A stretch of 64,000 nucleotides of DNA, from positions 1 through 64,000 of the forward strand of contig JAMPIV010017762.1 in NCBI GenBank assembly GCA_024509875.1, written 5' to 3'. The position numbers and the translations under genes were made by a program. Of the stretch, positions 41,985 to 51,962 are shown one piece after another; the stretch's first letter is position 1, and each line of letters begins with the position of its first letter. The stretch comes from Oreohelix idahoensis. Its lineage: Eukaryota > Mollusca > Gastropoda > Stylommatophora > Oreohelicidae. A model generated the notes under the pieces. That model was given only the letters and a program-made list of their open reading frames with translations. It did no database searches and was not told where the DNA came from.

Positions 41985-44900
41985 TATAGATCCCGGGGCT
42001 CCGCAAATGTATCCCGTAGGGAGACATTTGAGTACTATCAATAACAAAAATCCATCCCCAAAAATTTCTAAGTTCAAAAAAAAATTTTCAGAAAAATTTA
42101 AAGTTCAAAAATTTTTCTAAGTCCAAAAATATTTCCAAAAAATTTAATCTAATTCCTATACTGGGGTCCTATGTCTATATGAGGTCGTCTGCTATGTAAA
42201 AAAAACTAGTAGTGGACATCAACTTCAAAAAGTGTAACTTATTCATCACATCATAATATTTTTCACCAAATTTACAAATTGGCAACACTGCCCAACAAAA
42301 TCTGCAAAACACTCATAAGGTCATCACTAAAAAAAATGTGACGAGTGGCAACACTGGGGAATGAACAATAAACTATCTTATTTGCAGAACTTGGCTGGAT
42401 TATCATAATCTATTACATTTCATTCAAAAATATAGTTGATTACATTCTCTTGGATGTGGTAGGGGTGTTATCTCTTTTCTGTACTGTTATTTGCTCCATA
42501 TTAAAAGCCTGCAAGTACTAAAAAAAAAATTTTTTTTCTGGCGTACTTATTTATTCTATTTCCCAAGTACTCTGCAATATTCCAAGAAATGTCCAAAATC
42601 TCTAATTCCTATGGTAATGGCAATCCACTTTCATAGAATAGCCAATGTTTTCATGGGTACTCATCATCTTCTTCTTTTTTTTTTTTTTGTGTGAATGAGC
42701 CACTTGCTCATTATTACATGTAGAAAACATCTCTAAACATAATATGCATATGTATCAGACGATAATACGACCAGCATCATTTTTATAAGTAATCATTTTT
42801 CACAATAAAAGCATTAAAACCTCATGGCTTATCCTTATTTATCTATCTGAATGTTTCCTTGTTATAGACATTTTCTAAATGGTAAGTGTATAAATTCGTT
42901 CTAAGTCCGTCACTGTAGAAAATGTTCTATATTACATTTTTTTTTTTTTAATAATATCTCCATGATATATCTGTGACATGTCTGTCCTTGGGATAACATT
43001 ATTTTTTTTTTTTATCCAATATCCTCGGGGTGAGCAAATCTCAGTGTGTCCACTTTCATCAATCATTTATTTATTTTCTCTCCTGTAATTCTGGGTATGT
43101 TATGAGTATTTTAAATTGTCAATTTATTCCAACTATCTTACAACATTCTGTAATTCGTGATAAGGAATAGTCATTTGTTATACAACAATGTTCATATTAC
43201 AAAGGCAATAAGCAAAAATCAAAGAGATATCTTCTCCAAAATGCGGATGCATCTCTATTTCCTTTACCTCTGGGCGTAGCAATTATTCAGTCATTATTTT
43301 TTTTCTCCATTATTTAATCTCCATTTTATGTCCTTAGTACCTGTGGTTCCATGGGATTATCATAATTCATTTGTGTCTCTTGTCTACTGATAATCCTTCA
43401 ATAATGACTTCAAATATGGTCCTCATATGTGCAACAATCATCTGCTCTGATTTGTTCCATGGTATTCATCAAATATTCTATTATATCCTTGTCTTATCTC
43501 GTAACCACGAAAGACTAAGATTATTCCTCCTCCAATGTTAATGTGGGGGATTTTGTGCATAAACATTACAACAAAATCTCAGCTGTGACAACATAAAGTT
43601 TCACCTTAATATAAAATGTCATCTTCATCATACATAACCTGTTGCTTCTTCATCTCATGTGTCATTAGTGGTTATCATGCGGTAATGGGGTATTTCATTT
43701 GCTAGGTCAGCATGTGCAAATGCTATTTCTTTAACATGGGCAAAGGCATAATCAACAAATAGGTGCAATTTGTTCAATCTGGGGTTAGCATATACTAATG
43801 CTCTCAAGGGATTGTTCATTTGCAGAAAATCAGCATGCACAAATGTCATTGGGGTACTTGTGATATCAACAAAATATTGTTGGAATATCAGGGATCAAGC
43901 TGATGGGGGTATGAGTGGCATAGGGTGATTTATTTATTTTCTTCTTCATCTGCTACCCTCAGGGCAGTCAATGTTTTACAATATTGTCTTATCATCATCA
44001 AAATGTGTGTGGGTGGCATATAAACATATAGCATCTTATATAAAAAACATTCTAATTGTTTTTTTTCTTTTATGTCTTTTCTGTTTGTATCACAAGTACT
44101 AAAGAATGATAAAAATCAATTCACTAAACACTAGATATTCTAATAGTAAATCCTAACCAATAGGGTTGCAAGTAATAGTTTAGGTTAGAATAGAAGGAAT
44201 GTTGTAGCAGTGTCTGTTGTCAATAAGTGGCGAGGAAAGGGTACATCAAGGATCTCCTGATTACAACATGATTGTAATTCCAAGGAATGAATATGATTGG
44301 GATTTTTAAAAATCACAAGTCTAGAATGTCGTCTCAATATAGTGGAAAGGAAAAATAGTAAGTTAAAGATGTTGTAACAGTGGAGTGAAGAAAATCTTAC
44401 TATAGAGAGTCAAGGTTGGGATATGGAATCTCTTTAGGAGAATGTTTAAAATTCTTGACAGTACTAATATACATCTGGGTCTAAAATAATAATGTACATT
44501 TGAAAATAAATAATCCTGTGGAGAAAAATAGCATAACCTACAATACTAGTTTTGGGTATGAATTATGTGCTGTTAAGAGATGTCATAGTAGGAACAGTAT
44601 GATTGATCAAGGTGGCAGATATCAAGGAGTTTAGCATAATATAGATCAAAGAAATATTAGTATGAGGTAAGAAAAAAAAACTACTGGTGTAAAGTGTCTG
44701 CATGAAAATGCTGGTGAATGGAGCGTGGAATATGATCAGTTACAAAAGTGGAGATGAATGTTACAACAGAATAGTGTGACACATGTGTTATAGGTAAAGT
44801 TGTGTAGCATTCTAAATATTAAGAAAATGTATGTAACTAAATAAGGGTGTCTGTAAACTCGTAACACCGTGTGTTATCAATTGTTTTAACATTTTTATTT

Positions 44901-45154
44901 CACAATTATGCTATCTAAAGAAAATCCTCCGTGTGCTGGTCTTGATTTCTTTCTGGGCATCAGTATTCTAAGGCTGGAAAAAATAACTTTCTCAGTGAGG
45001 CTTTGACATCTTAGTCTGTAAGCAAGTCATTTGAACTGTCAAAAACTGAAAATAGAGTACATGGGGAGAGTTAGTACATTGTTAAAAAGGTTTGTTCACA
45101 TATGCGTTGACCGTGTTCGGATTTGCGAACATATAAAACACCTGGGCGTGTTTT
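41985..45154 (-). other. Gypsy-2 region between pol and the 3' LTR, no gene found
   Basis: 3170 bases, AT-rich, no ORF longer than about 65 codons on the element strand, and no membrane or envelope-like segment recognised. Homopolymer tracts (T-runs near 42675, 42939, 43003) and TG/AT-rich stretches are the only structure. It could be a decayed third ORF, a regulatory segment or captured host DNA. Confidence 0.6.
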
Positions 45155-48100
45155 TCAGAACAGCTTCGCTAGTTCCTTCACCATCTCTAACCTTGCAATG
45201 TCCCGACTGCTTAGGCGAGCATCATACTGAGTAGCAGTGGTGACGGGTGTGATAGGCGACGACACTGCATTTGCTGATTGTTGGGACACTGAGGACATTG
45301 ACGAATGCGGTGATGGCTTAACATCATTTGATTGCGGTGATGGTTTTACTGTGGTTAGGGTTTGTATGGCTGGAACATCTGTTGGTTTTGAGGCAGGTAT
45401 ATGTTTCGCCTTGATTTTTCTTCTGACCTGGTTGTGCTGAACGTTAGCACTGGTTACAATGGGCACAGTAATTTGCACACTGTTGTTTTTGACTAGTTGA
45501 GATGAGGCTAACACTTCTCGGCTTGGTTTTGGAACATGATTGCGTTTCTTCAGAATCTTTCGTCTGATATAGTTGTGCTGTATACGCGGAATTTTGTTGC
45601 TAGGGATTGAGTCATCAGATTCTGTTTTATAGGCGCGTTTGACGCTGGAGCTGACTGGTACAAATAATGTACTATCCGCATCACTGGTTTCAATGGAACT
45701 AGCTGTATCAATGTCTGTTTCTTGTTGGTATAATTCTACCATTTTTCTGTCATTATGTTCGTTGGGGTCTGACAAAGCTGTGCTGGGGTTGACACTGTCT
45801 TCTCTCATGTCTTGTTCTGTTTCGTCTCCATAAAGATCGCTGGTATATGGTTCAACAATCTGCTTGGGTATAGTTTCTTCAGGATCTGATTGTTTTGAAC
45901 GAGCAATCTTGTTCTTGTGGTATAGCAGTGTTTGGTTTTCACTAGTGTTAAAACTAGAACTGCCTGAACTGGGGGTGTGATAGGTATCAGCTGACGATTT
46001 ATCACTGTGGGAGTAAGTTTGAGTGTGGATATAAGGTGTTTTCGTGTTGTCATCGTGTGACGTCTGTGGCATGATTTCTTCATTTCTAATGCGCAGGTCT
46101 CTGTCTTGTAGTCTATTACGTAATTCAAGTGGTGGGATATCTTCTTCGCTTTCGGACGAGTCTCGTTGTTGTCTTGCTCGATGTATTTCATCTGTGGGTG
46201 GTCTGGGTATGTGGTCGTCTTGGTAAAATTCAGAGTCTGTCGTCTCTGACTCTGATATGTCAGACGAATCTGTGCTGGATGGATTATAATTTAGGGTGGC
46301 TTTTCTGACTGGTCTTGTATTTGTCGTCAGAGGCGGAATGGGCCGGTGATTATCAATTTTTATTTGTTTTACGTGAGCTTTTGTTTGGTGTTGTTTCTCT
46401 TCATTCCAAATAATGAAGTTTACAGGCGTAGTTTGTTTCATGATTTTGTAGCCATCTAACCATCGGTCATCGAATTTTGAACTGCGTACATGTTTCTTGT
46501 AGTATACTCTGTCTCCTATTTTGTACGTTGGTAGCTTGGCTGATTTATCATGTTGTTTCTGTTTCTTGTGAAATGCCTTCTGCGTATTTCGTTGTGCAAT
46601 CTGGTGAGCTTTATACTTTTCTTGAAGGATTATTTCGATGGGGTCTTCTCCCATGTATTTTCTTTGTGGGCGAAGTAGGTTGTCTAACGGAAAGTTTGGT
46701 TCTCTTCCGTATAGCATGAGAAAGGGTGACATTCCTGTGGTATCGTTCACGTTTACTCGGATGGCTTCAAGAGCTTGGTTAATGTATAGGTCCCAGTATT
46801 GGTGGTTCCCCTTGATATATTTGCTAATAATATCATGTAGGGTGGCGTGCATGCGTTCATTTCTGCCATTTGCATTTGGGCAATAATAAGTGGTTGTAGT
46901 ATGCTCAATATTCAGCTGGTGTAAGGTGGCTTTAAATGGGTTACCTATAAACTGTTTACCGTTGTCTGAAATGATTCGTTTTGGACAGCCATGCCTGGGA
47001 ATGAATTCTTGTAAAAAAATTTGCGTGATGGACTGCGATGTGGCATCACTGAGTGGGTAACTTTCTGGCCAAACAGAGTATTGGTCAACTATGTGCAGGA
47101 GGTATTTGTTGCCTGATTGGGTGAGTGGGTAAGGACCTGATAAGTCAATGCTCACTGTTTGCATGGGGTAATGGGAAGGTTGCATTTCTTGAAGGGGAAT
47201 TAAATGTGGCTTCATGTTTCTCAATTTACATGTTCTACAGGTGGCTACATATTCTGTAATGTCCTTGTAGAAAGTTTGCCAATAATACCTTTTCTTTATG
47301 ACATCAATTGTTTTGTCTCTTCCCATGTGCCCGTTGTTATCATGAAACTGTAGCAATACTTCTGGGACTAGATGTGCTGGAATGACTTTTCTTAGTGTCC
47401 CTTCTTGTTTCTGATCAATATAGTATAGAGTTCCATCCGTTGGGTGTACTGTAAAATCTTTACTTTTTGTTGGGTTTTCTTTCACGTATGTGAGCAGCTT
47501 GACAATTTCTGCATCTTTCGCTTGTTCTACTCTCATGTCAAACATATCTTGGCTTTCTTCTTCTACTTGAGTGGCGGAATCTGAGGTACTTCTTCGACTT
47601 GATGAAGTAATTTCATTAATTTCTTTAGCATTATCGTCAATCTCTGAGGATGTGCCATCATTTTTGACTCTATTTGTTTTCACTTCAGTTTCATCATCAT
47701 ATTTAATCCTGGATAAGAGGTCTGCACAGGTGTTCATTTCGCCTGGGATATGTTCGATAGTGGTGTCGTAGGACTGTAAATTCATTGCCCATGTCTGTAA
47801 CTTCTTTGGCTGTTCTTGTGTTTTGGTGAGCCAGTTAACCAAAGGTTGATGATCAGTTCTTATAATGAGTTTAGTTCCTCTGACGTAAAAGTCAAACTTT
47901 TGTACTGCATAGTGAATAGCATATGCTTCTTTCTCAGTGGTGGTCCACCGTTTTTGTGACTTTGACAATGCGTGGGATAGGAATGCAATGGGTTTCTCAT
48001 TTGGAATGTTTGGTAGGATGGGTGTTTCATCTTCTAGTACAGGTTGGACCAAACAAGCACCAATTGCGTTATCTGAGGCATCGGCGTATAGTATCATGGG

Positions 48101-50743
48101 CTGAGAAATATCTGGATGTCCAAGCAGTGGGATGGTGGTTAGGGCATTTTTTAGATACTCAAAGGATCTCTGGCAGTCTTCTGTCCATTTGAAGCGTGCA
48201 TACTTGCGGGTAAGGGCTATCAAAGGCTCTGCTGCTCTGGAGAAATTGATGATGTGGCGCCTATAGTACCCTATTGTACCAATAAATGAGCGTGTTTGTC
48301 TCACCGTCTTGGGGCTAGGCATTTCTCTTATGGCTTTGACTTTATCTTCATCAGGTCTGACGCCATGTCTATTGATGACAAAGCCTAAATATTTTGTTTC
48401 TGTCTTTAGAAACTCACACTTCGACAGTTTTAACTTTATTTGGTGATGCCTGAGTCTATCAAACACTGTTTCAACCTTGCGGAGGTGGTCTTCCATCGTG
48501 CCTGCGGTATGTATCAGGATATCGTCTATGTATGCCAGGGCAAATGGATGTAGACCCTTTAACACTTCATCCATGAGTGACATATATGTTGCTGGAGATC
48601 CTTTTAGACCAAATGGCATAACATTCCAAAAAAAGCTTCCCATATGTGAACAGAATGTGGATTTCTGTTTTGCCTCAGGTGTCATGGGGATGCACCAAAA
48701 GCCTGACCTTGCATCAAGTGTGGTAAAGTATGTAGACTTTCCTAACGTCGCAAGTAGATCGTCTATCCTGGGGAGGGGGTAGGAAATGACTTTTGTGATT
48801 TTGTTAAGGGCACGGTAGTCGCAGCAAAAGCGACTGGAGCCGTCTTTCTTTGTTACGATCACTATGGGTGAGGACCATTGGGAACGGGATCTTTCGATGA
48901 TTCCTGCCTGTAGCATTTCATTTATAGACCTTTCCACGAGTTCTCTGTTTTTCAAGGGCGTATGATAGGGTTTCATATGTATTGGCTCCTCTGTGGTTGT
49001 TTGAATGTCCATTTTGACAGTGTTAGTTCTGCCTAATTCCATGTCATTGAGTGCGAATACATCCTGGTGCTTTTCTACAAACGTTTTCAAACGTTGCTTA
49101 TTATCTTCTGTGGCATTCAGGGTTGCAAGTAACTGAGCTATTCTCTCTCTGTATTTATGATCTGCTATGATATCTCTGGTCTGTCTTGATGCCTCCGTTT
49201 CATTCCCATAATTTTGGGACATTTTTCTTGCATCTTGTGAAAATCTCTGCTCCTGGTATGTGGCTTTCTTTTGCGTAGTTCTTTGCCGTTCATTGGGCTG
49301 TGCTTGGTACTGTCTCCTCTGCCATGTACTGTGTGCATTTCCATTTGTCACTGCATTTACTGTATATTCATTTCTTATTATATTTCTGGGGTAGTCGTTG
49401 TTGTGCCATTTTTTCTGATTATTTCTGCCGTAACTGCGCTTATCCGCGTACGTTACTGTATTTCTTCTGTTTGTGCTATAGGGCTGTCTTCTTTCCCTGG
49501 GCGAAAATTTTTCATTCTTTCTGTTTCCAACTTTGCTGCTATAGTATCCTCCTGTGGTATAGTCATATAAGAATTCTTCCTTTTCTTCGGAAATTTCAAT
49601 TGGTTTTGGGACTTTATCATATCCACCTGTTTTTGAGTTATATTGATACTCCATGGGGCATGTATCACTGTCTTGTCGCTTTGGATATCCTCCTGGCAAG
49701 ACAATTTCTGTTTCTCTGTTACTCTGTGATATACAGCACTTCATCTTTTCTCTTGGTGTGCTGGGGCGCAAGAATGAGTAATTATAGTCATTTTCATACT
49801 GTGGCCTTTCTCTTCTTATGTATGGACTGGTTCGTTTCTGCCATCTGGGTAGGGTATGCTGTGGTGTAACATAACTGTGACTGATGTTACTGCCTTTTTC
49901 TGCATAAGCCTTATAACTGTTTACTTTCCGTGTACTATGGTTATTTGTACTGCGATTTCGTGCATTATGTCCAGTGGGAGTGGTTGAGACAATTTGTGGA
50001 TGGTCTCTATTGGTTTTGGTTTGTCTTATTGTTGACGTATCCACTTGCGCTACAACTGTGCCTCTTTTTATAGTGGTAGTTTTTCCTGACATATTCAATA
50101 TCATGATGGGGAAATCTCTGGACTTCGAGACTTCAGCGATTCCCTCTGTAATTTGCAACAATGGGTCATCAATAATGCTTTCTTCTGCTAGGGGCTGTAC
50201 TTGAATTGATTGCCCTGGTGTTATGTACTCAGAATTTTTTACTCTGCCTTTTGCTATGACCAGGGAGTTTGGAGCCACCGTTATGGGAGCTGTAATCCTT
50301 ACTAAAGACGCTATGTGGATATCGTCCTGGAGATCTATGTACGTATTGTTGACTTTGATTTTGTGGAGGTCATAGTATATTCGAACTTTGTGTTTGTTAA
50401 AAAAATCTCTCCCTAGGATAAGATTTCTAGACATTCCTTTAGTAATGACAAATGGGTGTTCAAAATTTGTTTCGCCTAAGGAAAATTTTAGCCATGCTGT
50501 CCCAACTGAATTTAGTCTTTGTCCCGTGACTGAAGCTAGGTGTGTTTTGGACGGTTGAAATCGTACTAAGTGTTGGATCCTCTTGAACAGCTGGAACCTA
50601 ATAAGGCTGATGGATGCTCCTGTATCTACCAGTGCCCTATATTGTTGGCCCTGTATAGACATGATGCAGGAACTGGGGTCCGGATGTATTTTAGTTCCAT
50701 CATGCAACATTTCTTCATATTGTATTTTACTGGATGGGCCCAC
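45155..50743 (-). CDS. Gypsy-2 pol: protease - reverse transcriptase - RNase H - integrase, with long tail
   Basis: 1862 residues counted from a GTG at 50743, but the frame is open up to the frameshift site, so it is likely made as Gag-Pol. Protease: DTGAS at 40-44, LILGRDF at 108-114. A Tyr/Arg/Asn-rich linker of about 300 residues (250-550) follows. Reverse transcriptase: CCDYRALNKIT about 640-650, TLDARSGFW, MPFGLKGSPATY, YIDD at 738-741. RNase H: D888, E938, D964, D1008. Integrase: H1134, H1139, C1169, C1172, then D1200 (SIDLSGP), D1260 (ISDNGKQF) and E1296 (GRNERMHA). A Ser/Thr-rich tail without a known domain covers about 1465-1862. This is the ordinary Ty3/gypsy order, in contrast to Gypsy-1. 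All catalytic residues are present and there is no internal stop. Confidence 0.93.
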   Translation of the reverse strand: MGPSSKIQYEEMLHDGTKIHPDPSSCIMSIQGQQYRALVDTGASISLIRFQLFKRIQHLVRFQPSKTHLASVTGQRLNSVGTAWLKFSLGETNFEHPFVITKGMSRNLILGRDFFNKHKVRIYYDLHKIKVNNTYIDLQDDIHIASLVRITAPITVAPNSLVIAKGRVKNSEYITPGQSIQVQPLAEESIIDDPLLQITEGIAEVSKSRDFPIMILNMSGKTTTIKRGTVVAQVDTSTIRQTKTNRDHPQIVSTTPTGHNARNRSTNNHSTRKVNSYKAYAEKGSNISHSYVTPQHTLPRWQKRTSPYIRRERPQYENDYNYSFLRPSTPREKMKCCISQSNRETEIVLPGGYPKRQDSDTCPMEYQYNSKTGGYDKVPKPIEISEEKEEFLYDYTTGGYYSSKVGNRKNEKFSPRERRQPYSTNRRNTVTYADKRSYGRNNQKKWHNNDYPRNIIRNEYTVNAVTNGNAHSTWQRRQYQAQPNERQRTTQKKATYQEQRFSQDARKMSQNYGNETEASRQTRDIIADHKYRERIAQLLATLNATEDNKQRLKTFVEKHQDVFALNDMELGRTNTVKMDIQTTTEEPIHMKPYHTPLKNRELVERSINEMLQAGIIERSRSQWSSPIVIVTKKDGSSRFCCDYRALNKITKVISYPLPRIDDLLATLGKSTYFTTLDARSGFWCIPMTPEAKQKSTFCSHMGSFFWNVMPFGLKGSPATYMSLMDEVLKGLHPFALAYIDDILIHTAGTMEDHLRKVETVFDRLRHHQIKLKLSKCEFLKTETKYLGFVINRHGVRPDEDKVKAIREMPSPKTVRQTRSFIGTIGYYRRHIINFSRAAEPLIALTRKYARFKWTEDCQRSFEYLKNALTTIPLLGHPDISQPMILYADASDNAIGACLVQPVLEDETPILPNIPNEKPIAFLSHALSKSQKRWTTTEKEAYAIHYAVQKFDFYVRGTKLIIRTDHQPLVNWLTKTQEQPKKLQTWAMNLQSYDTTIEHIPGEMNTCADLLSRIKYDDETEVKTNRVKNDGTSSEIDDNAKEINEITSSSRRSTSDSATQVEEESQDMFDMRVEQAKDAEIVKLLTYVKENPTKSKDFTVHPTDGTLYYIDQKQEGTLRKVIPAHLVPEVLLQFHDNNGHMGRDKTIDVIKKRYYWQTFYKDITEYVATCRTCKLRNMKPHLIPLQEMQPSHYPMQTVSIDLSGPYPLTQSGNKYLLHIVDQYSVWPESYPLSDATSQSITQIFLQEFIPRHGCPKRIISDNGKQFIGNPFKATLHQLNIEHTTTTYYCPNANGRNERMHATLHDIISKYIKGNHQYWDLYINQALEAIRVNVNDTTGMSPFLMLYGREPNFPLDNLLRPQRKYMGEDPIEIILQEKYKAHQIAQRNTQKAFHKKQKQHDKSAKLPTYKIGDRVYYKKHVRSSKFDDRWLDGYKIMKQTTPVNFIIWNEEKQHQTKAHVKQIKIDNHRPIPPLTTNTRPVRKATLNYNPSSTDSSDISESETTDSEFYQDDHIPRPPTDEIHRARQQRDSSESEEDIPPLELRNRLQDRDLRIRNEEIMPQTSHDDNTKTPYIHTQTYSHSDKSSADTYHTPSSGSSSFNTSENQTLLYHKNKIARSKQSDPEETIPKQIVEPYTSDLYGDETEQDMREDSVNPSTALSDPNEHNDRKMVELYQQETDIDTASSIETSDADSTLFVPVSSSVKRAYKTESDDSIPSNKIPRIQHNYIRRKILKKRNHVPKPSREVLASSQLVKNNSVQITVPIVTSANVQHNQVRRKIKAKHIPASKPTDVPAIQTLTTVKPSPQSNDVKPSPHSSMSSVSQQSANAVSSPITPVTTATQYDARLSSRDIARLEMVKELAKLF

Positions 50744-50820
50744 TTGACAATTTCTGTTCTGTGTTGTTTCTTTTGTTTTGGACCAGTTTCTGTGATTGTT
50801 GCCCTCACTAACGGTCCTGT

Positions 50821-51897
50821 TTAGTGAGTGGCGCGGCCGTTTCCCTGACGCATGAGGGGTTGAGGTGCGCCTCTGGTATACTGATTTCTGGTGTAATCAC
50901 GTGGGGGTGGTGCGGGTTGTTGTGGTTGGTAACCTCCTCTTCTGGGTGGTGCATGATTGTAATTTGCTCTACAGGACTTGTAACCATGTCCGAGCCTACC
51001 GCATGTAAAGCATCCGTTTGTATTGACATTATTGACGTCGTTTTGCCTCTGTGTGGGGGGTCTATAATTGCGGGGCCTATCATCTCGTTGTCGTGGGCGA
51101 GTCCATTGCCTCCTGGTATGGTCAACTTCCATAGGCTCATGCTCATCATAGTCCCTATATTCTGGTCGGGGTTCCCTACCTGCTCTTTGTTGGAACCTTC
51201 GGTGAAGATTTTCCTCCTGTATTGCTGCTTGGATTGTTTCAGCAATAGTCTTGGTGTCTTTTCTAATAAGATGCCTTCTGATATTTTCCGCTCTAAGGCC
51301 ATCGGCAAATATCCCCACTAACTGTATTTCTACATCAGGTGTGGTAGGGATTTCTCCGCAAAATGCCTCTTCTGCCATATTGAGGAATCGATCTCCAAAA
51401 AGTTGTACCGATTCATCTCTTTCCTGTTTCATGCTTCTAAGGACTGACCAAGCATGCATTTTGTCTATGATTTCCCCATATCTCTGGGTGAGCTCTTTTT
51501 TTAGGGACTCGTAGGTTTCTGTGGGGTACTGCTGGGACCTCCTTCTTAAAAAATCAGTCACGTACGAATCAGAACCTAACAGAGCGATTTTCTTTTTCTC
51601 TTCATCCGTTGTTGCCTCTGCTAGTGCCGCAAATTTTTCCATGTCGGACAACCATCTTCTGAATTTTTTCTTGTTTCCATCGAACGGCTGAACAATGGAT
51701 CTAACCTGTGTGAATTTCGCGTAGTTGTCATTTTTCTGTAGGGTTTCAGTAATTTGCCGTAGCGCTATTATTGTTGGTCCTTCCATATTTTGTCTGTCCT
51801 GGGGCTGCAGTGGTTGTGTATTTACGGGTTGGTTCTGTGGTTGTTGTTGTTGTTGTTCCACACCCAGCTGTTGAAAATTTTGTAGTAAATCGTCCAT
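50821..51897 (-). CDS. Gypsy-2 gag (capsid and nucleocapsid)
   Basis: 358 residues from the ATG at 51897, 65 bases after the 5' LTR. A Gln-rich N-terminus (about 9-35) is followed by a capsid-like helical region (about 60-235: FRRWLSDMEKF, LTQRYGEI, LFGDRFLNMAEE). An acidic/basic linker with EPMEVDH precedes a zinc knuckle C296-C299-H304-C309 (CFTCGRLGHGYKSC). The Arg/Gly/Pro-rich C-terminus carries the frameshift site in its last codons. Gag assembles the particle and the knuckle binds the element RNA. It ends at TAA 50821-50823, inside the predicted stem. Confidence 0.92.
   Translation of the reverse strand: MDDLLQNFQQLGVEQQQQQPQNQPVNTQPLQPQDRQNMEGPTIIALRQITETLQKNDNYAKFTQVRSIVQPFDGNKKKFRRWLSDMEKFAALAEATTDEEKKKIALLGSDSYVTDFLRRRSQQYPTETYESLKKELTQRYGEIIDKMHAWSVLRSMKQERDESVQLFGDRFLNMAEEAFCGEIPTTPDVEIQLVGIFADGLRAENIRRHLIRKDTKTIAETIQAAIQEENLHRRFQQRAGREPRPEYRDYDEHEPMEVDHTRRQWTRPRQRDDRPRNYRPPTQRQNDVNNVNTNGCFTCGRLGHGYKSCRANYNHAPPRRGGYQPQQPAPPPRDYTRNQYTRGAPQPLMRQGNGRATH
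50839..50845 (-). promoter_or_regulatory. -1 ribosomal frameshift site GGGAAAC between Gypsy-2 gag and pol
   Basis: On the minus strand the gag codons read CAG GGA AAC, giving the canonical slippery heptamer G GGA AAC in the correct phase. A -1 shift continues without a stop into pol. Ten bases downstream, CTCACTAA and TTAGTGAG form a perfect 8-bp stem with a 9-base loop; the stem includes the gag TAA. Heptamer, phase, spacing, stem and an open downstream frame together make this convincing. Confidence 0.88.
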
Positions 51898-51962
51898 GGT
51901 CTATGATCGCTAGTTATTCGCTTTATCAAAGAGAAGTGGTCACGGGCACCATATTACCTTCA
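51898..51962 (-). promoter_or_regulatory. Gypsy-2 leader with candidate primer binding site
   Basis: On the element strand the LTR is followed by tgaaggtaata and then tggtgcccgtgaccac, the best candidate primer binding site, offset 11 bases from the LTR. A 21-base perfect repeat joins the leader/LTR border (51945-51965) with a site inside the LTR (51997-52017). The tRNA is not identified. Confidence 0.5.

Noticed and set aside
41985..45154. Envelope-like third gene in Gypsy-2
   Set aside because: No long ORF on the element strand, and no signal peptide or membrane segment could be read; the 64-codon ORF at 43655-43849 is too short and unlike any known family.
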